Of a DNA stretch of 64,000 bases, positions 38,313-50,049 are shown piece after piece. Both the position numbers and the translations under genes were made by a program. Each line of letters begins with the position of its first letter. Position 1 is the stretch's first letter. The stretch comes from Entomortierella parvispora. Its lineage: Eukaryota; Mortierellomycota; Mortierellomycetes; Mortierellales; Mortierellaceae. A model generated the notes under the pieces. The model was not told the origin of the DNA. It saw only the letters and a list, made by a program, of their open reading frames with translations, and made no database searches. The stretch spans positions 1,364,001 through 1,428,000 of the forward strand of contig OY752149.1 of NCBI GenBank assembly GCA_963573315.1, read 5' to 3'.

Positions 38313-40201
38313 CTAAACTAGAGTGATCTCCACTTGCAAGCTGAAGGGAAGGGTGGAATCAGTGATAGAAATCTGATCGCCGCTTGAGACGAGATCTTTC
38401 AGCGGCTTGGCCAAGTTGGGTCGAAGGGCTTCCTCAAGCGACCTTGGTGCTTGCATGTAGAGAGGTTTTCCAGCGATGGTAAAACTTGGCTTCTTCAATT
38501 GGCTACAGATAAAGTGAAAGTTTAAGAGGGTATTAAAAAAACCATCATTACACAGATATAACTTCACCAGATAAACCTCTAATATTCCTTACGCGTCAGG
38601 CTTTTCCTTCAAAAAGTCCATAAACTCTTCCAGCGTCTTGTCGCCGCGGAATTCCATCTTGGTGGCAGCATTTCCGCACACAGGACAATCCTCCTTCCGT
38701 TGATGCTCAAAAGTGTAGGTATAAACACTGTCATTGCCGCTATACATCATGTAGTTGTTCATGAACTGCACGCTACTCGAAGCAAGCTTGAGAGCCTCAT
38801 TACAGCAAGATGCTAGATGTGTGGGGCCAAAATATCACGTTAGAGACCCAAATTTGCACTCGATCAAGGCTCTTGGGATAAACATGTCCATGGCTCAACA
38901 TACCGGCAATGATCGCGTTTGTCGAGGCAATCGCAGGGATGATATTTTTGACAACACCCTGTGTCAAACTGTAGGTGACTCCCTGAATGTTGTACTGTTT
39001 AGCGCGAGCAAGGGCGGTCTCGTACAGCCATTGAATGTCTTTTGGATCATCAGTGTCCATCTTTCTCTCTAAGGAATGGAAAATGACGCGTTAGAATCTA
39101 CGGCTATGAAATCGATCCTTTATACTGACATCGCAAACTCTACCTCCATGCTTGTTAGGCCATTCCAAGACAGAGGCCCATTCAATACAATGCTCCGGCA
39201 GCCGTGGGGTGTTTGCAATTGTACAGAGAGGGAATCCAGTAGGTTTACTGAGCATGTCCATCGAGCATTCATAGCAAGATGTGTTTCCCGGTAGAATGAC
39301 GCGTGCCTGTCCCTTGAAGCCTGATGACAAAATATACTCCGAGTTAATACGATACGCGGTGGAATAGACAAACGGCTAGGATAAAAAACCTTTACTTACC
39401 TTCGGTGCCACCATCAATCAGTGGCTTCATGGTGTCTGGGTTCTCGGCGTCAAACATTCCGATCAAAGTCGCGTTAATCCAGCGCCTGGCCTCCACTGAA
39501 TCCAAACCGCAAATGACAAGAGCAAACTCCTGATAGAAGTCTTCGTCCTTGTCCTGAATCTTGCAGTAGTGACTGGGGACAGCAGTCAAATATCTGTATT
39601 AGACCCAGTTTGCTTCAAAACGCGTTTGTTCGTTTGTTCGGTCGTCGGAATATAACTTACGGAGTAACAGTGACACCTTGAACACGCTTGTTGATGAAGG
39701 CCGCAGCAGTGACGGCTTTGGACTTTCCAATATCGGCCCGTCTATGGCGCCATAGACGAGAACATCAGTGTTGGTTTGGTATTATTTTCTATCTTGTCTT
39801 AGAGTAAACGTGTGGATTGACTGAATACCTGAACAAGAACTGTCGGTTGAGGTTGGAAACGTCGATGGTGTCCATGTCAATGACATGAATGTTGCAGAAA
39901 CCGGACAGGGCTAGATTCTTGAGGATTTCGCAGCCAAGACCACCAGCTCCAATGACGAGAATCTTTGCTTCTTTGATAAAGTCCTTAATCTAAATAAGTA
40001 ATGCATTGCAGCTAAGTCCTGGGCATGAAATGGCGTGGCCAAGAAAGATGTGCCTTGTTGGCTCTTTCACGGTACCTGTTCCATGGGTTCAAACTCGGGA
40101 TGGATGAGGCTCGAACGGTCAAGTAGTTTGTAGACGCCATCCCAGCGCTGGCTGTCAATGGCTGGGTCATCGAGGGACAGGGTTGATTGGGTGTCGACCA
40201 T
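38313..40201 (-). CDS. UBA3: NEDD8-activating enzyme E1 catalytic subunit
   Basis: Eight exons (40201-40076, 39989-39829, 39741-39661, 39593-39400, 39320-39144, 39068-38904, 38812-38593, 38502-38313) join in frame to 437 residues. The adenylation core is complete: [38 protein letters not shown] and DIGKSKA. The catalytic cysteine lies in [20 protein letters not shown], and the zinc cysteines are in CYECSMD and CPVCGN. It activates the ubiquitin-like protein NEDD8/Rub1 with APPBP1/ULA1 and passes it to Ubc12. The gene is convergent with the CHK2-like kinase with only about 140 bp between the stops. Confidence 0.95.
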
Positions 40202-40323
40202 TGTTGGATGGTGAGGGAGTGTAAGAGAAGTTTGAAAGGTTGAAAGAGTGTCTGCGCCTCGCGTCTAAAAAAGGCCCATCCATTCGGCTGTGCACATCAT
40301 GGTGTGGGACAGTCACGTTTTTT

Positions 40324-41744
40324 TTATTGGCTTAACGTGCCATTAGCCCATGTTCGAACAGTCTTGTCAAAGCTACAGCTGATCAACATGTTCCTCTCGT
40401 AGTCCATGAATAGGCTGCGGATGACCGAGGTGTGGCCATCCAGCGTCCCCACCAGCGCCTGTGTTCCGACCTCGAAGCAGTAGATCTTGTGGTCGTTCCC
40501 AGAAACGTAAAAGTACTTGCCACTTCTGTCCCAGGTGTGTCGAGGAGTAGAGAATCCATCTGTCGGTACGCCATAATAATTGAAGAGCTGCAAGGCAGAG
40601 TCCGTCCTGAACAGGATTTGTCGGCCAGTGGGAGCGTCTGTCGTTACCAGAAGATAGCTTCCATCATTATGGGGCGAGAACGAGATGTCCATAGGCGTGA
40701 ACGAAACCCAATCGTCTTTGTTGACATTCATGTTGTATTTGGTGGTGGTGTAGTTGGTCAAGTCGATGTAATGAAGGTAGTTGTCGTCACGAGTGCCAAT
40801 GACCACTGTTGGCGCACGATTCTTGGATAGAGGGAGGACGCACATACTTTCCACAGCGCCTTTGAAGATCATTGTTTTGTCGAGGGTATAGACCGGCAGC
40901 TTGTTGGTATCATCGCTTGTGCGTAGCTGAGCTTTGTAAAAGTTGACAGTCTTGTCGTGTGATCCGGTGATAAACATGGCTCCATCCATGGCGAACTTTG
41001 CCCGCACGACAAACTTTGTGTGGTCCTTAAACATTTGGCGTTCCTCGCCTGTTACCGTGTTTGTAATGACCGAGGTCTTGTCCATCGCGCTAGTCAACAT
41101 CAGCTCTGGGTGCAGAGGATGAAAGTCAATGTCAAGAGCAACACCTTCATGAGGCTGCACAATCCGGAAGACTTGTCCGGGGAGATCGTCACCATGGGGT
41201 TTGTCGAGTAGAGTGAACTTGACGGTTCTATCTGCCGCCGCCGAGATCAGGGCAGGGACGTACTTTACAGTCATCTCTGGATCTCTTTCCAGATCCTGCC
41301 ATGCTGGGGCCACGGCAACATTGGCGGTCCTTGCAAAGATAATATTGGCAGGATGCAGGTCTTTGTATACGGCCTGAATTTGGTTTGGCATTGTGTTGCT
41401 TCCGGGTGTCGCAAAGTCCAACTGTTCTTTTTCGCTGAAGGAATTAAAGATAATAAAAAAAGGTAGGCATTCATCAGCGGTCGTATCTAGGCGAGATGTC
41501 GCTATCCAAAAGAAGAGCCATACCTTGGCATATTGAGTTGTCCAAGCTGACTATGAAGTTGGGCCATTCTGATGTCAGTCAGGATCTCGAGCAATGGCTT
41601 TGGAGCAGGCGTGCTCTTTGGAATGTCTTCGAGAACAGGGTTGGCCTCGCTGTTGAATGCGTTGAGGGCATTGGAGTATCCTTGAGCATGTAGAAAGTCC
41701 TGCACGATGAGATGGGCCTCGCTGATGAGTTTCCTGTACTCCAT
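40324..41744 (-). CDS. LisH-WD40 repeat protein
   Basis: Exons 41744-41524 and 41434-40324 join in frame to 443 residues. The N-terminus MEYRKLISEAHLIVQDFLHA with GYSNALNAFNSEA is a LisH dimerisation motif. About six WD40 blades follow (ALISAAADRTVKFTLLD, LTSAMDKTSVITNT, FITGSHDKTVNFYKA, FYVSGNDHKIYCFEVG, ISCSFDKTVRTWANG). I do not recognise the exact family; such proteins often serve as scaffolds or E3 adaptors. The Met at 41744 is used because the LisH starts there; the frame stays open to an ATG at 42005, adding 87 acidic/Pro-rich residues across a G run, which may well be leader sequence. Confidence 0.75.
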
Positions 41745-43045
41745 TGCTGCTGCTGCCTGGGTGGCTGTCCGTGGAGTGGTGGGTGGGGTAGATGGTCGTT
41801 TGGTCAGGGGAAAGAACGAATCGTTTGGTGGCGAGCAAAGGGGGGGGGGGGGGGACGCGCGCTTGTTAAGGGGCGGTAATACATTTCCGTGGAAGCACAC
41901 TTCAATGTGTGCAGTGTGCAAAAGGGAGCCCCCATGTCCACTATTGTTGCGGGCCATCATGTGCTCTTCCTCTTCCTCTTCGTCCTCCTCCTCCTTCCCT
42001 TGCATTCGCCTTTGCGCCTGCCATCTTTTTTCCTTGGTGCCATCGCTGAGGTCTTTTTCAGATTCTCTTTTGTCCCTCTCTCTCTCTCTCTTTCTCTCAG
42101 CAACCCGTCGTCCTTGCTCTGGATCCAGCAGTGTACTTGGTAATCACTAGACCTATCCATTTCCTTCATTCCAATCCCCTCGCACGACTCGTTGAGCTCG
42201 GGGAAGGGGAGAAAAGGCCGTCAGTTGCCAACCCCTTTATGTTGGACCCCTTCATCTCATCCCTGATGGCTGCCACAGGGAACTGGAATGGACTGCAAGG
42301 ACAGACAGACAGGCAGACAGGCAGACAGACAGACGGACAGACCATCCTTGTCAACTGACAGACATGCACACACTCATGCATGCACATTCGCACTCTCTCT
42401 GAGTCAAGAACCCGCTCGCTCGCCCTGATGGAAGATTCGATTCTGCCTCTGGACTGCACTGGCCTGGACTGGATTGAACTGGCTTGGGCGGGACAGGCAA
42501 GGACAGCACAGGATAGGACAAGACCGAACCAGGCGACGTTGGCAATATCCCTTGTTATCCTCCTCCTACTCCTGCAGTCTTGCAGTCTTGCAGCCTTGGG
42601 GCCCGAAACCTAATCGTCTTCCTTTTCTCTTCTCTCTTCTCTCTTACTCTTTGCTCTGCTCTTCTCTGCTCCGCTCAGCCTAGCTCAGTGTACCTGACCC
42701 TCCTTTTATTGTTCTCTTGCTTTCTGTCCTTGAACCGCACCGTTCCAGGATTCCCCGTTGCCACTGAGCAAGAGCCAAGGACTCACACATCCGGAGAGCC
42801 GAGACCATAGCTCTGGAAACAGCGGGAGCCATTGTCTGCGTTCCCTCCTCGCGGCCGGACGGACTTGCCACGTGAACCGCGAACCATGGGCACATCCATC
42901 TTCCTTGGATAACTGTCCTTGATCCTTCTTTCAGCCTTTCCCTTGAACCTCACCTCTGGATTCCTTCTCTCGTACCTGCTGAACCTCAAGACCATAGCCG
43001 ATTGCTCCCACCCATTTCTCCTTTCCTGCCCTGGACCACCGAGCA
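41745..43045. other. Divergent promoter region (LisH-WD40 / SH3-ankyrin genes)
   Basis: About 1.3 kb with a run of about 15 G near 41840-41854, CT-rich leaders (42040-42140), an imperfect ACAG/GCAG array at 42300-42341 and CTCTT repeats near 42625-42680. No gene seen. Confidence 0.55.
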
Positions 43046-45922
43046 ATGATACCCAGTCCGAATCAAAACCAGCACCACCGGCCACGGCTGGCCGGCTCGA
43101 CCTCTAGCGGGAGCTCCGGCAGCCTACCCAACATACCAACGACCCAAGCCGCCGCCAACAACCTTTATAATAATATCCACCAACCATCGGCAAGGTCTCC
43201 ACTGAGTCAGGAAACGACCCCATTTGGATTCTTTCGACACAAAAATCTCTCCACCTCTGCGCTGCCTTCTGCTCAGAACATTTCCTCTTCATCTTCAAAT
43301 CTCGTCTATGCTCCCGTCACCAATGCCTACTCTACAAGGACCTTTTCACCGAGTGCTTCTCATGCGGATCTTTCAGAAACCTCAGGCAGTCCCTACCTAC
43401 GGAATGCCGAAGTTACCAAAACCACAGTGACCCAGTCTCCCATTCTGCCACCTCTACCGCCGCTTGCAAAAATCCCTGCCATTGCGAGTCCAAAGGTCAA
43501 TGGACGGCCACCTTCGTTTCAATATGTAGCGCAATATTATGCGTGGTGGGACTATATTGCACGAGATCATGACGAGCTTTCCTTCAGAAAAGGAGACATC
43601 CTTCTAGTCAGCCGTGACTTTGATGATCTCTGGTGCTTAGGATCCGTGATGAAACACGACAAGAGAACTAGCGCTCGACATGGCTTCTTCCCGCTTCAGT
43701 ATTGCTCTCTTGAGAGTCATTGTTACATTCCGCCAACAAGGGTCGCAGTTCGTTCAACAGGAGTTCCAGGAACAGAGGCGGGCGGGCGATTGAGCATCGT
43801 CCTTCCCTTCAATGCCAATGCGCAGGACGAAATGACCCTTCGTCCCGGAAATCAGGTTCGAGCTATTCACTATTTCGACGACGGTTGGGTTCTTGGTGAA
43901 CAGATTGACCATTCGGGAATAGTCTTATCCGTTGGTGTGTTCCCAACAGTTGTGGCCAAACCCATTACCGCTGCTATCGTCGAGGCCTTGACTGCAGCCT
44001 CTATTTCTGCAGGAGGACCTGGACCGGGAACTTCAACTTACAATGGAAATTCAGGATCCGGTTCTATTACATCGTCACCCTCAAAACCCAGACATGTAAA
44101 CATAGGCTCACCTCTTGTTTCTGCGCAAGACATTGGGCTTGTCAAAACAGCACGACAACGGGAGGACAGCAGTAGCAACAACACCACAAGCAATTTTAAT
44201 ACCCTATACAGCCAACAAAACTCTAGTTCGCATTTGCTGCAACATCACCCTAATAACGGCAGTGTCAGTAGTCTCAACAGTTCTGCCTCTACAATCAAAC
44301 CACCAGGATCGCCGACATCATCAGGCTACGGTTCATCTTCTCAGAGCTATAGAGCCTCACCATCGATTGCTCCTGCTCGGTCTCCCCTTGCTGGACATGA
44401 GGCGCTGCGCCTTGGAGCCCATCCAAACCGTGTCAGTGTGCAGTCGACGACAAGCCTCAACAACAGCTCTCGCACAGGGCCTACAAATGTGACCATGGTC
44501 ACAGAGGAGCAGGTCATTCAGGCATTACAGGAGCGACCGGCTCAGGATGCAGTCCTTCAACAATACCTTTCTCAAGGAGGTAACCCCAATATTGTTGATG
44601 GGAATGGGAACTCTCTACTGCACTTGGCTATCGTCGGTCATTCTCAGGCAAGCGTGGTGTTCCTACTCAGCTCATCCGATATTCGACTGGACCACGGATC
44701 TCCCATCAGTCCTCTTTATACCGCAGTCCGTTTTCGGGCTTGGAAAGCAGCTCAGCAACTCTTGATTCAAGGCGCAGACCCAAATGTGCATGATGAACGA
44801 GGCATGTCTGTCCTTCATATCGTGCTAATGTTTATGTCAAAGGGCGAGACGTTAGCAGAGGAGGTGGTACATTTGCTTTGTGAAAATAAGGCAGATGTCA
44901 ACTGTGTTGCCAACGACAAGAAAACGATCCCGCTATCCATGGCGGTTGATAGGGAACTTTGGGCTGAGGCAGAGATTTTGATGGCCTACGGCGCCAACCC
45001 ATATCTAATTTGGGGTCGAGACAGGCGGCAAAGTTCAGGATATGGGCAGAACGATGGCACCCTCTTGAATGGCACTCTTACAACTGGCTACTACGATGAT
45101 CCTTTATGGGAAGCCGTGAACGATGACAAGGTGAATCTTGTGCGACTTTTGCTCAAGTTTTATTACGCGCCCACCAGCTTCTCTGCTGCATCATCGTCGC
45201 CTTCACCCTCACCGTCATCCACGCAATCGTCACAATCCTTCTTTGGGCCTCAACACGCGTTTGTGCACCACTCCTCGGCCTCATCATATTCGGCCAACAA
45301 TGGAAGCACCGGTAATGTAAACATTCCGAATCTTCCGCATGGCAGCTCTGTCCCGATGCCGTTCGCAGGAGCAGGTGGGCATGGCACACCCGCTTCGATC
45401 CCTTCTCCATGCTCGGCTCAGTCTTCACCTGGATCGGGCGCGTTGACTGGATACATGGGACCTCGAACAGGAAGTACGGATAGCCAATCCACGGGTCCTC
45501 CTCTGACGGCTACGAGCGTTGCATCACCGAAATTGAATGGGATTCAGGGTGGCAGTGGTCATGTCGGTTCCTTTACGAACGCGAGCGCGAACGCCAACAT
45601 GATTGGAGGAGCGAACCCAATCTATATTGTCACGCCAAAGGTCCTACTCCAGGCTTTAACCTTGGCCAAGGATCTGAATCATACGGAATGCCTCCAGGTC
45701 TTGTCCCGACCAGAGGTCACCTTGAAAGAAGGAACTCTCTTTGGAACGGGCAGTTATGGATACAACCAGATTCCTCTCCTTCAAGGCAACGGCGGAATGG
45801 GACACTACTATGGAGGACATGGCCATGGTCACGGCTCCGGAGGCTCTGGAGTCGGCGGTGGACATATCAGTGGCAAGGAGCATCGAAACTTGATCCAAAA
45901 GTTGACGAGTCTTTTCAAATAA
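43046..45922 (+). CDS. SH3-domain and ankyrin-repeat protein
   Basis: A single-exon frame of 958 residues. The N-terminus (1-155) is Ser/Pro/Asn-rich. Two SH3 domains follow: about 160-215 (AQYYAWWDYIARDHDELSFR, GDILLVSRDFDDLWCLG) and about 248-306 (LPFNANAQDEMTLRPGNQVR, DDGWVLGEQI). A Ser/Gly/Asn-rich linker leads to four to five ankyrin units (about 485-655: GGNPNIVDGNGNSLLHLAI, GADPNVHDERGMSVLHIVL, NKADVNCV, YGANPYLIWG) and a last helical block near 860. The combination suggests a cytoskeleton, polarity or signalling scaffold. I know no named fungal orthologue, so no symbol is given. The C-terminus is Gly/His-rich (HYYGGHGHGHGSGGSG). Confidence 0.85.
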   Translation: MIPSPNQNQHHRPRLAGSTSSGSSGSLPNIPTTQAAANNLYNNIHQPSARSPLSQETTPFGFFRHKNLSTSALPSAQNISSSSSNLVYAPVTNAYSTRTFSPSASHADLSETSGSPYLRNAEVTKTTVTQSPILPPLPPLAKIPAIASPKVNGRPPSFQYVAQYYAWWDYIARDHDELSFRKGDILLVSRDFDDLWCLGSVMKHDKRTSARHGFFPLQYCSLESHCYIPPTRVAVRSTGVPGTEAGGRLSIVLPFNANAQDEMTLRPGNQVRAIHYFDDGWVLGEQIDHSGIVLSVGVFPTVVAKPITAAIVEALTAASISAGGPGPGTSTYNGNSGSGSITSSPSKPRHVNIGSPLVSAQDIGLVKTARQREDSSSNNTTSNFNTLYSQQNSSSHLLQHHPNNGSVSSLNSSASTIKPPGSPTSSGYGSSSQSYRASPSIAPARSPLAGHEALRLGAHPNRVSVQSTTSLNNSSRTGPTNVTMVTEEQVIQALQERPAQDAVLQQYLSQGGNPNIVDGNGNSLLHLAIVGHSQASVVFLLSSSDIRLDHGSPISPLYTAVRFRAWKAAQQLLIQGADPNVHDERGMSVLHIVLMFMSKGETLAEEVVHLLCENKADVNCVANDKKTIPLSMAVDRELWAEAEILMAYGANPYLIWGRDRRQSSGYGQNDGTLLNGTLTTGYYDDPLWEAVNDDKVNLVRLLLKFYYAPTSFSAASSSPSPSPSSTQSSQSFFGPQHAFVHHSSASSYSANNGSTGNVNIPNLPHGSSVPMPFAGAGGHGTPASIPSPCSAQSSPGSGALTGYMGPRTGSTDSQSTGPPLTATSVASPKLNGIQGGSGHVGSFTNASANANMIGGANPIYIVTPKVLLQALTLAKDLNHTECLQVLSRPEVTLKEGTLFGTGSYGYNQIPLLQGNGGMGHYYGGHGHGHGSGGSGVGGGHISGKEHRNLIQKLTSLFK

Positions 45923-46268
45923 GCCAAAACTTCCCTTTTTCTTCTTCTTCTATATACCTTCCTTTCTTCTCCCTTTCTCACACTCACACACACATTGGTC
46001 TTCCTTTCTCCATTGTTTTAATTTCTAATCCTCTACGTTTGCTTTTGAGCATTGTCTCCTCCCCACACACAATGTGGTCGCATTGCCGCTCACTCCTTGT
46101 ATTTTACATGTACTTCAATAAAAAAAAATGTGCAGTTGTGCGATACAATGTGAACTGAAAAGATGGGGCCTTCTGTCGATCTTTTTTTTTTCCCACAAGT
46201 GTTCAAATATTGGTTTTTGATTTCGTGATGAGTGTTTATTGTACAATACAGGGGATGAATGAACCAGT
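45923..46268. terminator. Convergent 3' flanks of the SH3-ankyrin and MGST3-like genes
   Basis: About 350 bp between two converging stops. CACACACA stretch near 45981-45993 and an AATAAA-like tail signal (caataaaaaaa) near 46117-46127. No gene. Confidence 0.6.
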
Positions 46269-46887
46269 TTAAGCAGCCATGATCATGTCATAGGCGATCT
46301 TGCCGTTCAAGGCCAAGAGACCAAGGTCACCAATGTGTCCAAAGGCACCCAACTGACGCCTCTTGGGGTCACCGCTGGTGTAACCGTAGCTGTAGGCCAT
46401 GCGACCGAGGCACCAGATGAGACCCAAAGCAGCAGAGGCGCAAGGGTACTGAAGACCAGCGATCAAGAGGGTGACCATGTAGGTGGTGAAGCCCTCCAAG
46501 GTGTTCTGGTGAACACGCTGCTTGCAGTTGAAAATCATCTTCTTCTTGTCCTTGAGAGCCTCGGCCTCATCAGCGTACATGGTTGGAAGGGGGACACCGG
46601 CGACCTTGCGGTAGCCTCCGACCTTGACACCGAGACCGGTGACGAGCATCGAGGAGAGGACAGAGACGGCGATGGTCTAAAAAGGAGTACAATAGATTGT
46701 GAGTTCAGTGAGGACAGGAGAGGGTGGGGGGAGTTATCAGTGCATGAACTGTGGTCGACAGTGGGTGGAGGGACGGAGAAAGATAGATAGAGAGAGATAG
46801 AGAGAGAGGGGGATGGAGAGAGTGAATGAACGAGTAGAGTGGTTCACTTACGTATCCGTATTCGGGGGCGAGAGTGAAGGTGACCAT
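46269..46887 (-). CDS. MAPEG-family microsomal glutathione S-transferase 3-like protein
   Basis: Exons 46887-46852 and 46676-46269 join to 147 residues. Four hydrophobic segments (TIAVSSMLVTGLGV; FTTYMVTLLIAGL; ALGLIWCLGRMAYSYGY; GLLALNGKIAYDMIMA) and the motifs NCKQRVHQNTLE and YSYGYTSGDPKRR identify the MAPEG fold of the MGST3 type. Human MGST3 joins glutathione to lipid hydroperoxides and leukotriene precursors in the ER. The gene has heavily C-rich codons and a TATA box, so it is probably well expressed. Confidence 0.92.
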
Positions 46888-47770
46888 GGTGGGAATATGA
46901 GTGAGTGATGAATAAATCCGAGTGAGAAGGGTTAATGAGAAGGAAAGAAACGAAGAAAGAGGAGAAGGAGTGCGGTATTTATATCGAGACAAAGGAAAGA
47001 ATGAATATCCGGTTTTGAATGTTTGAAGAAGAACCTTTCTAAAGTGTTCTTTAAGCTTCAGGATCAAGGTTCTGGAGGCGGTGGGGACACGAAGGTGCAG
47101 TGGAGGGAGGGGAAGGGCGATCGCTCTGTTTTTGCCAATCCACGTCAACTCTCGGCTCTGATCGTGGAGTTCATTTTCTTCCTCCATCACACAGGCACTG
47201 TCATGTTGCTGTACACAACAGCGATCATCAATGATGCCAGTGCACGACAACCACCCTCGCACGCACTGCTGGCACAAGTGGCCAGCCCAACCTTGTGCTG
47301 ACGAATAATTCGCAAGCAAACGCGCGTTCGATCCAGGCTCACCTGGGTTGGAGACCAATTGCCGCCTTGCAGGCAGGCGCACACGTCGTCGTTGAGCTCT
47401 TTTTGGGCCCGATCACTTTTTTTTTTTTATTCCTCCTTGATCGGCCGGTATTTCTGGCTTTATGCAACCCTTGATCTTCTTCCGTCTTATTGCAAGTTCT
47501 CTTTCACTCTCTACTTTTCCTCTCTGTGCATCTTTGCCCGTCACCCCTCTGGACCCCTTTTTACATACCAAAATGCAGACTCGTGGTCGACAAGGAGGCT
47601 CGTTAGTCATAATCATCATGGTTGGTGGCGAACATGGGATGTGTTCCATCCCTGCGATCAATGGGTAGAGTGGTATGCAAGGCCCTCATATTTTTTTTAT
47701 TGGTATTGTACATGTTCAGGAGTGTAATATACATGGAAGACAAGTCCGTTCCATTCATATCTCGTTCTGT
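46888..47770. other. Intergenic region
   Basis: Holds the MGST3-like promoter (GAGAGATAGA-type repeats near 46783-46808 lie inside its first intron). A T run lies near 47417-47427. No gene seen; frames here are low-complexity or shadow. Confidence 0.5.
46976..46983 (-). promoter_or_regulatory. TATA box of the MGST3-like gene
   Basis: TATAAATA on the minus strand, about 90 bp upstream of the ATG at 46887. Confidence 0.65.
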
Positions 47771-48370
47771 TCAAAGGTGTTCACGACCTTCTTCGATGGT
47801 AGGTTCACGAACATCGGAGGCCTCCCGTGAGTGGAAATAGGAGTGGTCCTGCTGGCCGCTTCCATCAACAATGCGGGGCGAAGTCAGGGATTGGGGCATC
47901 ACTGGGGTTCGGACAGCTCCCCCACCATTCAAGTTGGTATGATGAAGGAGGCAAGGGTTCGAAACCGAGGTCCGGCGATGAAGTGTGTATGGGAGTGGCG
48001 ACGACCGCAACGACGAGTACACGTCATGCGAGGGCGAGGGCGAGGAGGTTGAGATGTGCAAATCCTTGTTCTGTCCTTGGTGCGTAGTCTTGGTCGCTGG
48101 AGAGCCAATACCGCCACGATCTTGCTTGGGCGTAGCTTGGTTGTGGCTGTGTTGGTTGTGATAAGGGGAAGCAGCGAAGGATCTGAGGCCGACATCGCAC
48201 TCGAGGCCAAAGGATGCTCGGCGCAAATGTGCGTTGGCCTCACATCCATAGCCTAGTCCAACTCCTTCACAGGCGTGGGATGTTCGAGGCGACTGTCCTG
48301 GAGAGACCTTGGATTCGGCAGTGTTGTCGCTGGCGGATGGGCGATTGTAAGCTTGCGCGAAAAAGTCCAT
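47771..48370 (-). CDS. Hypothetical Ser/His-rich protein
   Basis: A single-exon frame of 199 residues from MDFFAQAYNRPSASDN to EEGREHL. It is rich in Ser, Pro and His, with SRTSHACEGVGLGYGCEANA-like and LHRRTSVSNPC stretches. No signal peptide, no membrane segment and no domain I recognise. The long frame (199 codons) and RRxS sites suggest a real, probably disordered protein. The reading frame continues 49 codons further upstream without a better start. Confidence 0.5.
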   Translation of the reverse strand: MDFFAQAYNRPSASDNTAESKVSPGQSPRTSHACEGVGLGYGCEANAHLRRASFGLECDVGLRSFAASPYHNQHSHNQATPKQDRGGIGSPATKTTHQGQNKDLHISTSSPSPSHDVYSSLRSSPLPYTLHRRTSVSNPCLLHHTNLNGGGAVRTPVMPQSLTSPRIVDGSGQQDHSYFHSREASDVREPTIEEGREHL

Positions 48371-50049
48371 GGTTGTAGTTATTGGAAAAGAGGGAAGAAA
48401 GAGTTGTTTTGGAGTGAAGAGAGGTGTGTGGGAAAAGATAAAGGAGACAAGGGGGGTGAGGTCCATGCGCAGACGCAGACTCGACAAGGAAAAAAAAGGC
48501 GGTGAAACACAGCACACCCACAGAGATCAAGAGTCAAAGCCTCCCAAATCAGAGAGGCCGAAGGACCCTTCAAAGGGTCCAATCCCGGCGGCACCCTCTC
48601 GTCAGAGACACCAAAAGAAGATCAGCGGCCGAAGAACAACGGAAACTCAAAGAACAACCCCCTCAGTCGAGAAACTCATGTTATCACTATGCCGAGGTCA
48701 TGTGTTCATGGTGGCCTGGCATCAAGAGCTTCACAGGTGGAGAAAGAACCTTGCATGGACAACAGCAGGGAGAACGCGAGTCTTGCAGCACAGCAGATCC
48801 GGGTTCCTTATCTCGACGACAAACCAGCAAGGATGTAAAGGCCGACGCATCATCTGCTTTGTCTCATTCTCGTAGCTAGCTCCAGGCGATTGGAAAAAGA
48901 CAAGTGAGCACAAAGATCTCGACGAAAATGCAAGATAAGACTTGCTTTGTCAGCCCTACAGATTTGTTGTCTTTCAAAGACCAAGGTTCTACAAAGAGCA
49001 AAGTCCTGTTCATGCAACTGCCACCAGAAGGACTGTTCATCCCACACCCATCTCGCTTTCGTAGCCAGCCACCAGCACTCGTTGAAAAACGAAGACCTGG
49101 CTTCAAACATGCCTTTTTTGGTCGCATCATCGAGGATAAGAAGAGTGAAAGTGAAAGCAAACCCCATCCCTCTCGAATCGAAACACCCCGTCTCCTATCC
49201 TAAAGGTCACCAAAGGCTTTAAAAAAGAGATAATAACCCCCAACAGTCCTGCAAAGGGCGCGATAAAATCCATCCGATTGAAAACTAAAGATGCCACACA
49301 TGCCCTGCTTTGAACAATCAAAACCTGTTTCCTCAATGAATTGAGAAGCAAAGAGCTGTCGCCGCAGAATGTTTTCGGCAAGTTGCTAATTATCGTCATT
49401 GGCGCAGCAAAACCAATACAGTTGAACGACTCCAGAGATTTTTCCTCGATTTTTGGCGAAAGGTCCTCTCAAAAGAATAGAAAAGGGGAAGCGATTGAAA
49501 AAGGGAAAGGACTTTGCCGCCAACCATCCACACACCTTGTCAGATTTCTGTTCGACTCTCATGGTGCCCATCCACTCTGGCCCAGGTACAAACTTGCACA
49601 GGGATACAGAAGAAAGGACGCTCGTCATGTGTGTGAGTTTTATCATCAACCAAGGGTTTCGGACGCGGGTGGCGACAAAGACAAGCAAGAAGAAACGCCA
49701 TGGTGGAGTCCAGAGATTCTTAAAAACATCCTAGAGCCCATCATCCTATGTGTACCTGACGGAAGGTCGTGTTGTTGTTTCCTGATGAACCTGTTTGCTT
49801 TATTGAAGGCTGCATTGGCAGGCTGGCCGACTGGATGGAAGTTGTAGATGCAGATGCAAAGGTGCGGAACGGAACTGCGATGTCACGTCACTGGAGCGGT
49901 GCATGACTGCGTTTTCCATGGGTCAGGCAGAAGGCCCTGTGAACAAGAGCGCGCCGTCTGTGCTTTGCACCCCTTCTTTCGCCCATTCAACCACTCCATC
50001 GCACTCCCTCCATTCCCTTTTCCGTTCAGACAAAACAGGAGCAGCAAAC
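48371..50049. other. Intergenic region upstream of VPS26
   Basis: About 1.7 kb. A plus-strand frame of 168 codons at 49341-49847 has no domain or splice support and is not called. No RNA gene seen. Confidence 0.45.

Noticed and set aside
49341-49847. 168-codon plus-strand frame
   Set aside because: No domain, mixed composition and frames of similar length on the other strand; probably chance.
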